NCBI RefSeq assembly: GCF_027912835.1
Contig: NZ_CP115768.1
Span: 682,001 to 746,000 of the forward strand
Source: Paracoccus sediminicola
Lineage (GTDB): Bacteria; Pseudomonadota; Alphaproteobacteria; Rhodobacterales; Rhodobacteraceae
DNA: 64,000 nt
Direction: 5' to 3'
Below the pieces are notes generated by a model, which saw only the letters and a list, made by a program, of their open reading frames with translations, had not been told where the DNA came from and did not search any database. The first letter of the stretch is position 1. The number at the start of each line of letters is the position of its first letter. Both the position numbers and the translations under genes were made by a program. Below are positions 36,373 through 43,721 of this stretch, one piece after another.

Positions 36373-36777
36373 ATGACCGACGATTCAGCCGATGCCGACC
36401 GACCGACCGGGCTTGCCATGCGGCGCGGCGCGATCCGACGCTGCCCGGCCTGCGGTGAAGGTCATATGTTCACGGGCTATCTGAAGATCCGCGACCATTG
36501 CGATCATTGCAACGAGGCGCTGTATCATCAGCGCGCCGATGACGGCCCGGCCTATCTGACGATCCTGATCGTCTCGCATCTCGGGGCGCCTCTGCTGCTC
36601 TGGGTGTTTCTGACCTATCAGCCCTCTCCGGTGTCGATGCTGATCTGGTTCTCGGTTGGCGCGGTTACCTTGTCGCTGGCCTTCCTTCCGCTCATCAAGG
36701 GGGCCTTTGTCGGTGCGCAATGGGCGCGGCGCATGCATGGATTTGGCGGCCCCGAGGCAGAGCCGTCCTCGACATGA
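36373..36777 (+). CDS. DUF983 family membrane protein
   Basis: A 134-residue protein of the DUF983 family. Two Cys pairs (RRCPACGEG and RDHCDHCNEAL) probably bind zinc, followed by two membrane helices (LTILIVSHLGAPLLLWVFL and MLIWFSVGAVTLSLAFLPL). The function is unknown. The start at 36373 (MTDDSADAD) is preferred over one 13 codons earlier. Its stop overlaps the NUDIX start (ATGA), so they form an operon with dacB. The 228 bp upstream (36145-36372) hold no clear gene. Confidence 0.82.
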   Translation: MTDDSADADRPTGLAMRRGAIRRCPACGEGHMFTGYLKIRDHCDHCNEALYHQRADDGPAYLTILIVSHLGAPLLLWVFLTYQPSPVSMLIWFSVGAVTLSLAFLPLIKGAFVGAQWARRMHGFGGPEAEPSST

Positions 36778-37487
36778 GCCATGCCGACCCCAGCGCCGTC
36801 CCGCGCGACAAATCCGCGCTGCGCGACGCGGCGACCATCATTCTGGTGCGGCGCGATGGCGATCAGCCTGCGGTGCTGATGGGGATGCGCGGCGCCAAGG
36901 CGGTGTTCATGCCGTCGAAATTCGTCTTTCCGGGTGGTGCGGTCGATCCCGAGGATGCCCGGATGGAACTGGCCGCCCCGGCCGGTCCCGAGACCATGAC
37001 GCGGCTCGGGTTCCAGCCGCGCGAAGAAAGCACGGCCGAACCGGCGCAGATCCTCGCCGCGGCGCTGCGCGAGCTTGCCGAGGAAACCGGTCTGCTCATC
37101 GGCCGTCCCGGCGACAGCAGCATGATCGGCTATGCCGATGCCGGGTTGCGTCCCGATGCCTCGGCGCTGCATTTCATCTTTCGCGCCATCACGCCGCCGG
37201 GCCGTCCGCGCCGTTTCGACGCGCGGTTTTTCATGGCCGACGCGGCCCGGCTGAGTGTCGACCCGGATGATTTCTCACGCGCCTGCGACGAGCTTTCGCA
37301 TCTGCACTGGGTGCCCATGGCCGAGGCGCGCGCGCTGCATCTGCCCTTCATCACCGAGGTCGTGCTGGCCGAATGTGCGGCGATTGTCGCGGCATCCGGC
37401 GACGGGCCTCTTGTCGCGCCGCAGAGCGTGCCCTTCTTCGACAATCGCGACGCAAGGTCGCGCTTCATCCAGCTCGGTGCCGCGTGA
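36774..37487 (+). CDS. NUDIX hydrolase
   Basis: A 237-residue nucleoside-diphosphate-X hydrolase. The NUDIX box is AALRELAEETGLLIG around residues 95-110, and the N-terminal strands are TIILVRRDGDQPAVLMG and FMPSKFVFPGGAVDP. The variant resembles mammalian NUDT19/RP2p-type proteins (large, acting on CoA-like compounds), but the substrate is not proven. The start overlaps the DUF983 stop and the stop overlaps the dacB GTG start. Confidence 0.85.
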   Translation: MSHADPSAVPRDKSALRDAATIILVRRDGDQPAVLMGMRGAKAVFMPSKFVFPGGAVDPEDARMELAAPAGPETMTRLGFQPREESTAEPAQILAAALRELAEETGLLIGRPGDSSMIGYADAGLRPDASALHFIFRAITPPGRPRRFDARFFMADAARLSVDPDDFSRACDELSHLHWVPMAEARALHLPFITEVVLAECAAIVAASGDGPLVAPQSVPFFDNRDARSRFIQLGAA

Positions 37488-38896
37488 AGGCAGCGACGCG
37501 GCGGCAGGTTCTGGCGGGGCTTTTGGGCACGGCGCTGTCCGGCGCGGCCATGGCCGAGACCGCGCCGCCGCCCGACTTGTCCACGCCGCCGCCACGCAAG
37601 CCGCCGCCGCGTCCCGGCCGGCTGATCGCCGAGGCCGGGCTGGGCGCTCGGATCAGCTATGCGGTGCTGGACCCGGCAGGCGGGCTGCGCGAGGGGCGCG
37701 GGGCGGATCGTCCGGTCGCACCGGCCAGCACGCTGAAGATCCTCACCGCGCTTTATGCGCGCGACCGGTTGGGTAAGGCGCATCGTTTCGTCACGCGGGT
37801 CCTTCAAAGCGGCGATATGCTGATCCTCGCCGGGGGCGGAGATCCGACGCTGGACAGCGATGCGCTTGCCATGCTGGCCGAGCAGGTCGCGGCAAACAGC
37901 GCGGGCAAGATCGCGCGGCTTGCGGTCTGGGGCGGGGCGCTGCCCGAAATCGAGGAAATCTCGCCCGCGCAGGCCGATCACCTGTCCTATAACCCCGCCG
38001 TTTCGGGGCTGATGCTGAACTTCAACCGCGTGCATCTCGGCTGGCAGGCGGGCGGGTCCGGAATGTCGCTTCAGGCCCGCGCGCGCGCACACAGCCCGGC
38101 CGCATATACGGTGCGTGCCGCGCCGGTGGGGCAGGGGCCGCTATTTGCCTGGCGCGAAGAGGCCGGGCGCGAGATCTGGGAGGTCAACCGCGCCGCGCTG
38201 CGCCGCGCGGGCAGCCGCTGGCTGCCGGTGCGTCGCCCGCTGCGCTATGCAGGCGACGTGTTCCAGACGCTGTGCCGCGCCGAGGGGCTGGCCCTGCCGA
38301 CGCCCGAAATCATCGGGGATCTGCCCGGCAATGCCGTCGAGATCGCGCGTATCGAAAGCCCGCCGCTCGACGAGATCCTTGGCGGGATGATGGAATATTC
38401 CACCAATCTCACCGCCGAGGTGGTCGGTCTTCATGCGAGCGGCGCGCCGGATCTCATCGCCTCGGCCCGCGACATGCAGCAATGGGCCGAGGCGCGCGGC
38501 ATTGCGGGACTGGAGCTTTACGACCATTCCGGCATCTCGCCGCGCTCGCGCGTGACCGCGCGGGCGATGGCCGAGCTTGTATCCGGTCTCGGTCAAGGCG
38601 GCGCACTGCGCGGGCTGATGACCCAGGTCGGGTTGCAGGATACGCGCGGACGCGCCGCGCCCGGCGATCTGCTGCTGACGGCCAAGACCGGGACGCTGAA
38701 TTTCGTGTCGAATCTGGCCGGATATGGCCGGTTGCCGGGGCATGAAGAGGTTGTCTTTGCGATCTATGTCAACGACATGGCGCGGCGCGCCGAGAGCGAG
38801 GGCCAGGAGCTGCCCTCGGGCGTGGTGACCTGGACCTATCGCGCAAAGCATCTTCAGCAGCGCCTGGTTGATAGCTGGGTGCGCCGCTACGGCTGA
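37484..38896 (+). CDS. dacB: D-alanyl-D-alanine carboxypeptidase/endopeptidase (PBP4, DacB family)
   Basis: Low-molecular-weight penicillin-binding protein that trims peptidoglycan cross-links in the periplasm. About 470 residues. The start is GTG at 37484, overlapping the NUDIX TGA. It opens a twin-arginine-like signal (ATRRQVLAGLLGTALSGAAMA). The serine-hydrolase motifs are SxxK in VAPASTLKILTALYA, SxN in EYSTNLTAEVVG and KTG in LTAKTGTLNFVS. Third gene of the DUF983-NUDIX-dacB operon. Confidence 0.92.
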   Translation: MKAATRRQVLAGLLGTALSGAAMAETAPPPDLSTPPPRKPPPRPGRLIAEAGLGARISYAVLDPAGGLREGRGADRPVAPASTLKILTALYARDRLGKAHRFVTRVLQSGDMLILAGGGDPTLDSDALAMLAEQVAANSAGKIARLAVWGGALPEIEEISPAQADHLSYNPAVSGLMLNFNRVHLGWQAGGSGMSLQARARAHSPAAYTVRAAPVGQGPLFAWREEAGREIWEVNRAALRRAGSRWLPVRRPLRYAGDVFQTLCRAEGLALPTPEIIGDLPGNAVEIARIESPPLDEILGGMMEYSTNLTAEVVGLHASGAPDLIASARDMQQWAEARGIAGLELYDHSGISPRSRVTARAMAELVSGLGQGGALRGLMTQVGLQDTRGRAAPGDLLLTAKTGTLNFVSNLAGYGRLPGHEEVVFAIYVNDMARRAESEGQELPSGVVTWTYRAKHLQQRLVDSWVRRYG

Positions 38897-38935
38897 GCCA
38901 TGGGCGCTGTGCCGCGCGGCGCGGCACGACGGCGC

Positions 38936-39607
38936 CTACCATTCGACAGGCTGGCCCTTCCAGTCCCAGAACGTGCCGTTATCTTTGTGGGTGAGCCCCG
39001 CAATCACCCCAAGAAGCGCCTCGGCGGATCTGGCAGGGGTGATGGTCGGATGGCGGTCGGCATAGTCGCGGGTCAGCGGCGTCTCGACGGTGCCGGGATG
39101 AAGTGCCACGACGATGCGCTGTTTGTTCTTGCGGGCGATCTCGATCGCGGCGGTGCGGATGATCTGGTTCTGCGCCGCCTTGGCCGCGCGATAGCTGATC
39201 CATCCGCCAAAGCCGTTATCCCCGATCGAACCGACCCGCGCCGAGAGCGAGGCAAAGACGGCGCGCCCTTCCTCCGCCAGGAGCGGCGAGAAATAGCGCA
39301 GCAGCAGCGCCACCCCGATGGCGTTCAACCGGAACTGCGCCGCCATTGCCTCGGCGTCGATGGCGCGGATGGTCTTTTCCGGCTGGTGGCCGTCGATCAC
39401 CAGCGCCCCGGTGGCGTTGAAGATCAGGTCGAACCGTGAATCGCCAAGCTTTTCGGCGGCCCGCGCGACGCTGTCCTGATCGGTCAGCTCCAGCCCGTCG
39501 CGGCGCGACAGCCCGGTCACATCGGCGCCCTCGGCGCGCAGCGTTTCGGCGATGGCCGTGCCGATCCCGCCGGTGTCTCCGATGAGCAGCGCCTTCACGT
39601 GAACCAC
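38936..39607 (-). CDS. Short-chain dehydrogenase/reductase (SDR) family protein
   Basis: A 223-residue NAD(P)-dependent oxidoreductase. The N-terminal cofactor loop is LIGDTGGIGTAIAETLRAEG and the catalytic YxxxK is in WISYRAAKAAQNQ. The proximal Ser region is FASLSARVGSIGDNG. It resembles CsgA/C-signal-type small SDRs. Its start overlaps the end of the DUF2177 gene by 13 bp, so they are co-transcribed. Confidence 0.87.
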   Translation of the reverse strand: MVHVKALLIGDTGGIGTAIAETLRAEGADVTGLSRRDGLELTDQDSVARAAEKLGDSRFDLIFNATGALVIDGHQPEKTIRAIDAEAMAAQFRLNAIGVALLLRYFSPLLAEEGRAVFASLSARVGSIGDNGFGGWISYRAAKAAQNQIIRTAAIEIARKNKQRIVVALHPGTVETPLTRDYADRHPTITPARSAEALLGVIAGLTHKDNGTFWDWKGQPVEW

Positions 39608-39993
39608 CGCGTCACCATCACCCCCGCCCAGGCCGAAAGCCCGGTCAGGAACCCGCCCCAGAGCGTGTCGGTGACGACCTGTTGCATCGACCAGTCGCGC
39701 AGCGTGGCATAGTTGGTGAATTCATAGGTGCCATAGCACATCAGCCCGATCAGCGCCCCCGCCAGCAACGCCTTGCCGGGCCGATCCTCGGCCAGCGCCG
39801 GGACCGAGACGAAATACAGCACGCCGACGATATAGGCGGCATAGAACGCCGCCGCCGGCACCATGCGGAACGGATCGGCCAGCAGATCTCCGACATGGCG
39901 CTCGAAGACCGGGCGGATGATGTTGCTGATCCCGACCACGTCGATGGCGAGAAAGATGACCAGGGTCGAGATATAGAGGATGACGATCTGCAT
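39595..39993 (-). CDS. DUF2177 family membrane protein
   Basis: A 132-residue inner-membrane protein with about four helices (IVILYISTLVIFLAIDVVGI, AAFYAAYIVGVLYFVSVPAL, LLAGALIGLMCYGTYEFTNY, LWGGFLTGLSAWAGVMVTRW). It matches the DUF2177 family, which has no known function. Operon with the SDR gene downstream. Confidence 0.82.
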   Translation of the reverse strand: MQIVILYISTLVIFLAIDVVGISNIIRPVFERHVGDLLADPFRMVPAAAFYAAYIVGVLYFVSVPALAEDRPGKALLAGALIGLMCYGTYEFTNYATLRDWSMQQVVTDTLWGGFLTGLSAWAGVMVTRWFT

Positions 39994-40091
39994 GGCGTGC
40001 TCCTGAATGGGATGTCAGGAATGTTACGCCCGGCCTGCGGGTTTAGTTTCACCTGCGGCGACGTGCTGTGCCGCGTGTTGCGGGGACGGCG

Positions 40092-41294
40092 CTAGGCGGC
40101 GCCGCCCATGTCGCGAAGCTCTTCCAGCGCGTTGATCCCCAGCAGCGCCATGTCCCGATCGACCTCTTCGGCCAGAAGCCGGATCGCGTGGCGCACGCCG
40201 GCCTCGCCATCCGTGGCGGCGGCATAGAGGAAGGGCCGTCCGACAAGAGTAAAATCGGCGCCGCGCATGAACGCCTTCAGCACATCGGTGCCGCGCCTGA
40301 TGCCGCTGTCGAGGATCACGGTCAGGTCAGGCACTGCCGCGCGTATCTCGGGCAGTGCCGTGATCGGCGCGACCGAGCCGTCAAGCTGGCGGCCGCCGTG
40401 ATTGGACAGGATGATCGCCTCGCAGCCGCAGTCGCGGGCCTGCCGCGCATCGTCGGGATGCAGCACGCCCTTGAGGATCAGCCGCCCCGTCCAGTTGCGC
40501 CGGATAAAGCGCAGATGATCCCAGCTGAGCCGGTCTCGGGCGATGGTCGAGCGGGTCAGATCGCGCGAGAACAGGGGCGGTCCCTGAACCGATTCCATGT
40601 TCTCGAAATGCGGCATGCCGCGCGCCATCATCTCGCGGCCGAGCGTGCCGAGCGTCCAGCGCGGATGGGTCGCGCCCTGCCAGATCAGTTGCGGCGTCAG
40701 GCGGAACGGTGCGTCGAACCCGTTGCGGGCGTTATGTTCGCGGTTGCTGGCCACGGGAACGTCGCCGGTGACGACCAGATGATAGAAACCCGCCGCCGCG
40801 ACCCGTTCCAGAAGCGCCCCGATCCGGTGCTCGTCGCCGGGGACATAAGCCTGGAACCAGCGGCTGCCGCCTTCCTGCGCGACCCGTTCGAGGGGGGTGA
40901 GCGAGGCGGCTGAGCAGATCGCGAAGCCGTCCGATTCGCGCGCTGCGCGGGCCAGAGCCACGTCGCCGTCATAGGCCACCACGGCGCTGAACCCCATCGG
41001 CGCGATGGCGAAGGGCAGGGCCTGATCCTCACCGAACAGCCGCGTCGCGATGCTGCGGCCCGAGACATCCCGCATGATCCGGGGTTGAAACCCGATCTCC
41101 TGGAAGGCGGCGCGGTTGTTGCGCAGGCTGGCATCGGTTTCCGATCCGCCGCTGACATAGCCGAACATCGCGCGCGGCAGATGCCGCCGCGCCCGTGTCT
41201 CGAAATCGTCGAGCGCCAGCACGCTACGCAAGCGCCGCGGCACATCGGATGTCTTGCGCCGTACGATGGCGACCGACTCGGCGGGCTTCTTCAC
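40092..41294 (-). CDS. lldD: FMN-dependent L-lactate dehydrogenase / alpha-hydroxy-acid oxidase
   Basis: Oxidises L-lactate (or a related 2-hydroxy acid) to the keto acid, passing electrons to quinone. The GTG at 41294 gives 400 residues, the normal size; the frame stays open for 60 codons upstream without a good start. Conserved FMN blocks are FGYVSGGSETDASLRNN, FAIAPMGFSAVV, and the catalytic His/Arg pair in IILSNHGGRQLDGSVAP. GMN-type DSGIRRGTDVLKA follows. It is divergent from the GTA cluster, with a 445-bp intergenic region between them. Confidence 0.88.
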   Translation of the reverse strand: MKKPAESVAIVRRKTSDVPRRLRSVLALDDFETRARRHLPRAMFGYVSGGSETDASLRNNRAAFQEIGFQPRIMRDVSGRSIATRLFGEDQALPFAIAPMGFSAVVAYDGDVALARAARESDGFAICSAASLTPLERVAQEGGSRWFQAYVPGDEHRIGALLERVAAAGFYHLVVTGDVPVASNREHNARNGFDAPFRLTPQLIWQGATHPRWTLGTLGREMMARGMPHFENMESVQGPPLFSRDLTRSTIARDRLSWDHLRFIRRNWTGRLILKGVLHPDDARQARDCGCEAIILSNHGGRQLDGSVAPITALPEIRAAVPDLTVILDSGIRRGTDVLKAFMRGADFTLVGRPFLYAAATDGEAGVRHAIRLLAEEVDRDMALLGINALEELRDMGGAA

Positions 41295-41413
41295 TTGGAT
41301 GCCCCGGATAAACCGATCCTGCGCGGCGAAACCATGCCCGGCATTAAACTCTCCTGCGATGCGATCATTCTCGTTCCGGGCATGGTTAACGCAAGCTCTG
41401 ATCTGAGGGAACC

Positions 41414-41545
41414 GTGTTGCGGAGGCGGGATCGGAGACGATGTCGCGCCGGCTGGGACTGGGGGGCGGTCGCAACGGCGATTCGCGCCGATATTGCGCGC
41501 AATTCCGGGGGGTGTTGCGCGGCTCCGGGCGTGGGGTGTTGCGCG
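41414..41545. repeat. Clustered TTGCG motifs upstream of the GTA operon (candidate activator sites)
   Basis: Five related elements: GTGTTGCG at 41414, CGCAAC at 41470 (opposite strand), the 12-bp palindrome ATTGCGCGCAAT at 41492-41503, and GTGTTGCGCG at 41512 and 41536. The last two lie in a 13-bp direct repeat (GGGGTGTTGCGCG) spaced 24 bp. They sit 60-230 bp upstream of the predicted promoter. They may bind the GTA activator GafA or another regulator; this is inference. Confidence 0.45.
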
Positions 41546-41607
41546 CGTTTACGGCCTTTTATCGTTGATTGAAAACGGGTTAACGCTCGCATCCGCTGAT
41601 TGCGAAA

Positions 41608-41636
41608 TTGACTTGGCGAACGCTCTGGGGTAGAAA
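41608..41636 (+). promoter_or_regulatory. Predicted GTA operon promoter (TTGACT-17-TAGAAA)
   Basis: TTGACT at 41608-41613 and TAGAAA at 41631-41636 are separated by 17 bp, close to the sigma-70 ideal. A TTAACG half-site for CtrA lies 25 bp upstream (41580). The expected start point, seven bases after the -10 box, is the A of an ATG at 41643. Confidence 0.6.
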
Positions 41637-41642
41637 TTTCAC

Positions 41643-41678
41643 ATGCTGGGAGAAATGGGCAAGCCGCCGGGTCGCTGA
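41643..41678 (+). CDS. Candidate 11-residue leader peptide (MLGEMGKPPGR) before GTA g1
   Basis: ATG at 41643 coincides with the predicted transcription start, so it would be translated as a leaderless message. It reads MLGEMGKPPGR then TGA at 41676-41678. The ORF crosses the first arm of the terminator hairpin and stops in its loop, the layout expected if ribosome movement controls termination. No Shine-Dalgarno sequence is present. The Pro-Pro-Gly stretch could slow ribosomes. Confidence 0.35.
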   Translation: MLGEMGKPPGR

Positions 41679-41694
41679 CCTTTGGCGGTTTTTT
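41661..41694 (+). terminator. Intrinsic terminator/attenuator in the GTA 5' leader
   Basis: AAGCCGCC (41661-41668) pairs with GGCGGTTT (41684-41691), with a 15-nt loop and six T residues (41689-41694). It lies between the predicted promoter and g1. No upstream plus-strand gene needs terminating here, so an attenuator role is likely. Confidence 0.6.
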
Positions 41695-41739
41695 CGTTTC
41701 TTGGCTCGTGCGGACAGATCACGAGGCGGGGCATGTTGG

Positions 41740-42090
41740 ATGACAGTGAATTTCGATCCGGGGACGGAACAGCCAGAGGGGCCGTTCCGGCCCCAATCGG
41801 CCATGGAGGACATCGAGATCGCGGGGCAGTTGTTTCGCGGTTGCGCGGAGGATCTGACCCGGTTGCAGCAGCGTCTGCGGGACGGGGAGACCGGCGAGGT
41901 GAAGGACGCGGTGAAACTCGCCCGCGAGCTTCGCTCGGCCACGCAGCTGATGCTCGAGGAAAGGAACAAGGTTGAAAAACTACGCAAGGAAGCTGCCGGA
42001 GCCGTCGGGGACGGTGTGTTCGACCTCGACGCGGCACGGGATGAAATCGGGCGCCGCCTGGCTTGCCTCCGCCGCGCCGGAGGAGGTTGA
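41740..42090 (+). CDS. GTA g1-like small terminase subunit
   Basis: A 116-residue protein at the head of the gene transfer agent operon, in the position of RcGTA g1 (small terminase, TerS). Predicted mostly helical (AMEDIEIAGQLFRGCAEDLTRLQQRL and ELRSATQLMLEERNKVEKLRKEAA). In GTAs TerS works with TerL to package random host DNA. The ATG at 41740 follows GAGGCGGGG. Its end overlaps the terL start by 50 bp. Confidence 0.78.
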   Translation: MTVNFDPGTEQPEGPFRPQSAMEDIEIAGQLFRGCAEDLTRLQQRLRDGETGEVKDAVKLARELRSATQLMLEERNKVEKLRKEAAGAVGDGVFDLDAARDEIGRRLACLRRAGGG

Positions 42091-43387
42091 TGCGTTTCTG
42101 GGCGGCCTCAGCGACAATGCGCTGGCCAGCCTGCCCTGGCTGTTCGAGTTCTGGGCCCTGCCGCATCAGCTGCCGCCCGAGGGCGACTGGAAAAGCTGGG
42201 TGATCATGGGCGGGCGCGGTGCGGGCAAGACCCGCGCCGGGGCCGAATGGGTGCGCCGCAAGGTCGAGGGCGCGGTGCCCGAGGCGCCCGGCGAGTGCGC
42301 CCGGGTCGCGCTGGTCGGCGAGACGTTCGATCAGGTCCGCGAGGTGATGGTGTTCGGCGACAGCGGCATCCTTGCCTGCTCGCCGCCCGACCGGCGGCCG
42401 GTCTGGGAGGCGTCGCGGCGGCGGCTGGTCTGGCCGAACGGGGCGGTGGCGACGGCGTTCTCGGCCCATGAACCCGAGGCGCTGCGGGGTCCGCAATTCG
42501 ACGCGGCCTGGGTCGATGAGCTGGCCAAGTGGAAGAAGGCCGAGGACAGCTGGGACATGCTGCAATTCGCGCTGCGGCTCGGCGCGCATCCGCAGCAGGT
42601 GGTGACGACGACGCCGAAGAATGTCGAGGTGCTGAAGCGGATCCTGCGCAGCGCCTCGACGGTGACGACCCATGCGCCGACCGATGCAAACCGGGCCTAT
42701 CTGGCCGAGAGCTTTCTGGCCGAGGTCGAGGCGCGCTATGGCGGCACGCGGATGGGTCGGCAGGAGCTGGAGGGCGTGCTGCTGGAGGATGTCGAGGGGG
42801 CGCTGTGGACGACGGCAATGGTCGAGGCGTGCCGGGTGGACCGGCTGCCGAAGCTGGACCGGGTGGTGGTGGCACTGGATCCGGCGGTGTCCTCGGGGGC
42901 GGCCTCGGATGAATGCGGGATCGTGGTCGCCGGGGTGGCGGCGCAGGGTGCGCCGGAGACCTGGCGGGCCTATGTGATCGAGGATGGCTCGGTCCGGGGC
43001 AGCCCGCTGGACTGGGCGCGGGCGGCGATCGCGGCGATGGACCGGCACAAGGCCGAGCGGCTGGTGGCCGAGGTCAATCAGGGCGGCGATCTGATCGAGA
43101 GCGTGCTGCGCCAGGTCGATCCGCTGGTGCCGTTCCGGGGTTTGCGGGCCGGGCGCGGCAAGGCGCTGCGGGCCGAGCCGGTGGCGGCTTTGTATGAGCA
43201 GGGCCGGGTGAAGCATCTGCGCGGGCCGTCGCTGGGGGCGCTGGAGGATCAGATGTGCCGGATGAGCCTGCGCGGCTATGAGGGGAAGGGCTCGCCCGAC
43301 CGGCTGGATGCGATGGTCTGGGCGGTGCACGCGCTGATGATCGAGCCGGCGGCGGGGTATCGGCGGCCGATGATGCGGAGCCTGTGA
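42041..43387 (+). CDS. terL: GTA large terminase (g2)
   Basis: DNA-packaging motor and headful nuclease of the GTA, 448 residues. The start at 42041 (MKSGAAWLASAAPEEV) overlaps g1. The ATPase domain has Walker A VIMGGRGAGKTRAGAEWVRR near residue 57 and Walker B FDAAWVDELAKWKK. The nuclease domain begins near VALDPAVSSGAASDECGIVVAG and includes VAEVNQGGDLIESVLRQVDP. It packages host chromosomal DNA into small heads in the known system. Confidence 0.94.
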   Translation: MKSGAAWLASAAPEEVDAFLGGLSDNALASLPWLFEFWALPHQLPPEGDWKSWVIMGGRGAGKTRAGAEWVRRKVEGAVPEAPGECARVALVGETFDQVREVMVFGDSGILACSPPDRRPVWEASRRRLVWPNGAVATAFSAHEPEALRGPQFDAAWVDELAKWKKAEDSWDMLQFALRLGAHPQQVVTTTPKNVEVLKRILRSASTVTTHAPTDANRAYLAESFLAEVEARYGGTRMGRQELEGVLLEDVEGALWTTAMVEACRVDRLPKLDRVVVALDPAVSSGAASDECGIVVAGVAAQGAPETWRAYVIEDGSVRGSPLDWARAAIAAMDRHKAERLVAEVNQGGDLIESVLRQVDPLVPFRGLRAGRGKALRAEPVAALYEQGRVKHLRGPSLGALEDQMCRMSLRGYEGKGSPDRLDAMVWAVHALMIEPAAGYRRPMMRSL

Positions 43388-43501
43388 GCGTGGCAGAGGG
43401 TCGGCGGAAGACCGCGGGGGGACGCTGCTGGCGGTGATTCAGGGCGCTTTATCGGGCATCCCCACTGAACGGGTGTTCGGCACGGACCGGAGAAGAAGCG
43501 T

Positions 43502-43541
43502 CCGCCCATCATGCTTTGCATGTCAATGACATGACGGGCGG
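43502..43541. repeat. Inverted repeat in the terL-portal gap
   Basis: CCGCCCATCATG (43502-43513) and CATGACGGGCGG (43530-43541) are inverted with one mismatch around a 16-nt loop that itself contains CATGTCA/TGACATG. It lies in a 334-bp gap (43388-43721) that holds no convincing gene. Confidence 0.55.
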
Positions 43542-43669
43542 TCGGTCGCTGGCACGGCGGGCTGTGCCCTTGATTCCGGGCTGGGTTCGTCGGGGCTGGG
43601 TTTGGAGTTTGGGTATTTGCGTGAAGAAGAAAGACGGCCGGTCGCTTTGATCGGGCGATGAGGAGTGAG

Positions 43670-43697
43670 GGGCCGTCCGGTTGGGGCGGCCCTTTTT
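43670..43697 (+). terminator. Terminator-like hairpin before GTA portal gene
   Basis: GGGCCG (43670-43675) pairs with CGGCCC (43687-43692), with an 11-nt loop and five T residues (43693-43697). It ends 24 bp before the portal ATG, inside the operon, so it would reduce transcription from terminase genes into head and tail genes. Confidence 0.65.
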
Positions 43698-43721
43698 CAT
43701 GGAGCGACACGGAGGCGAGGC

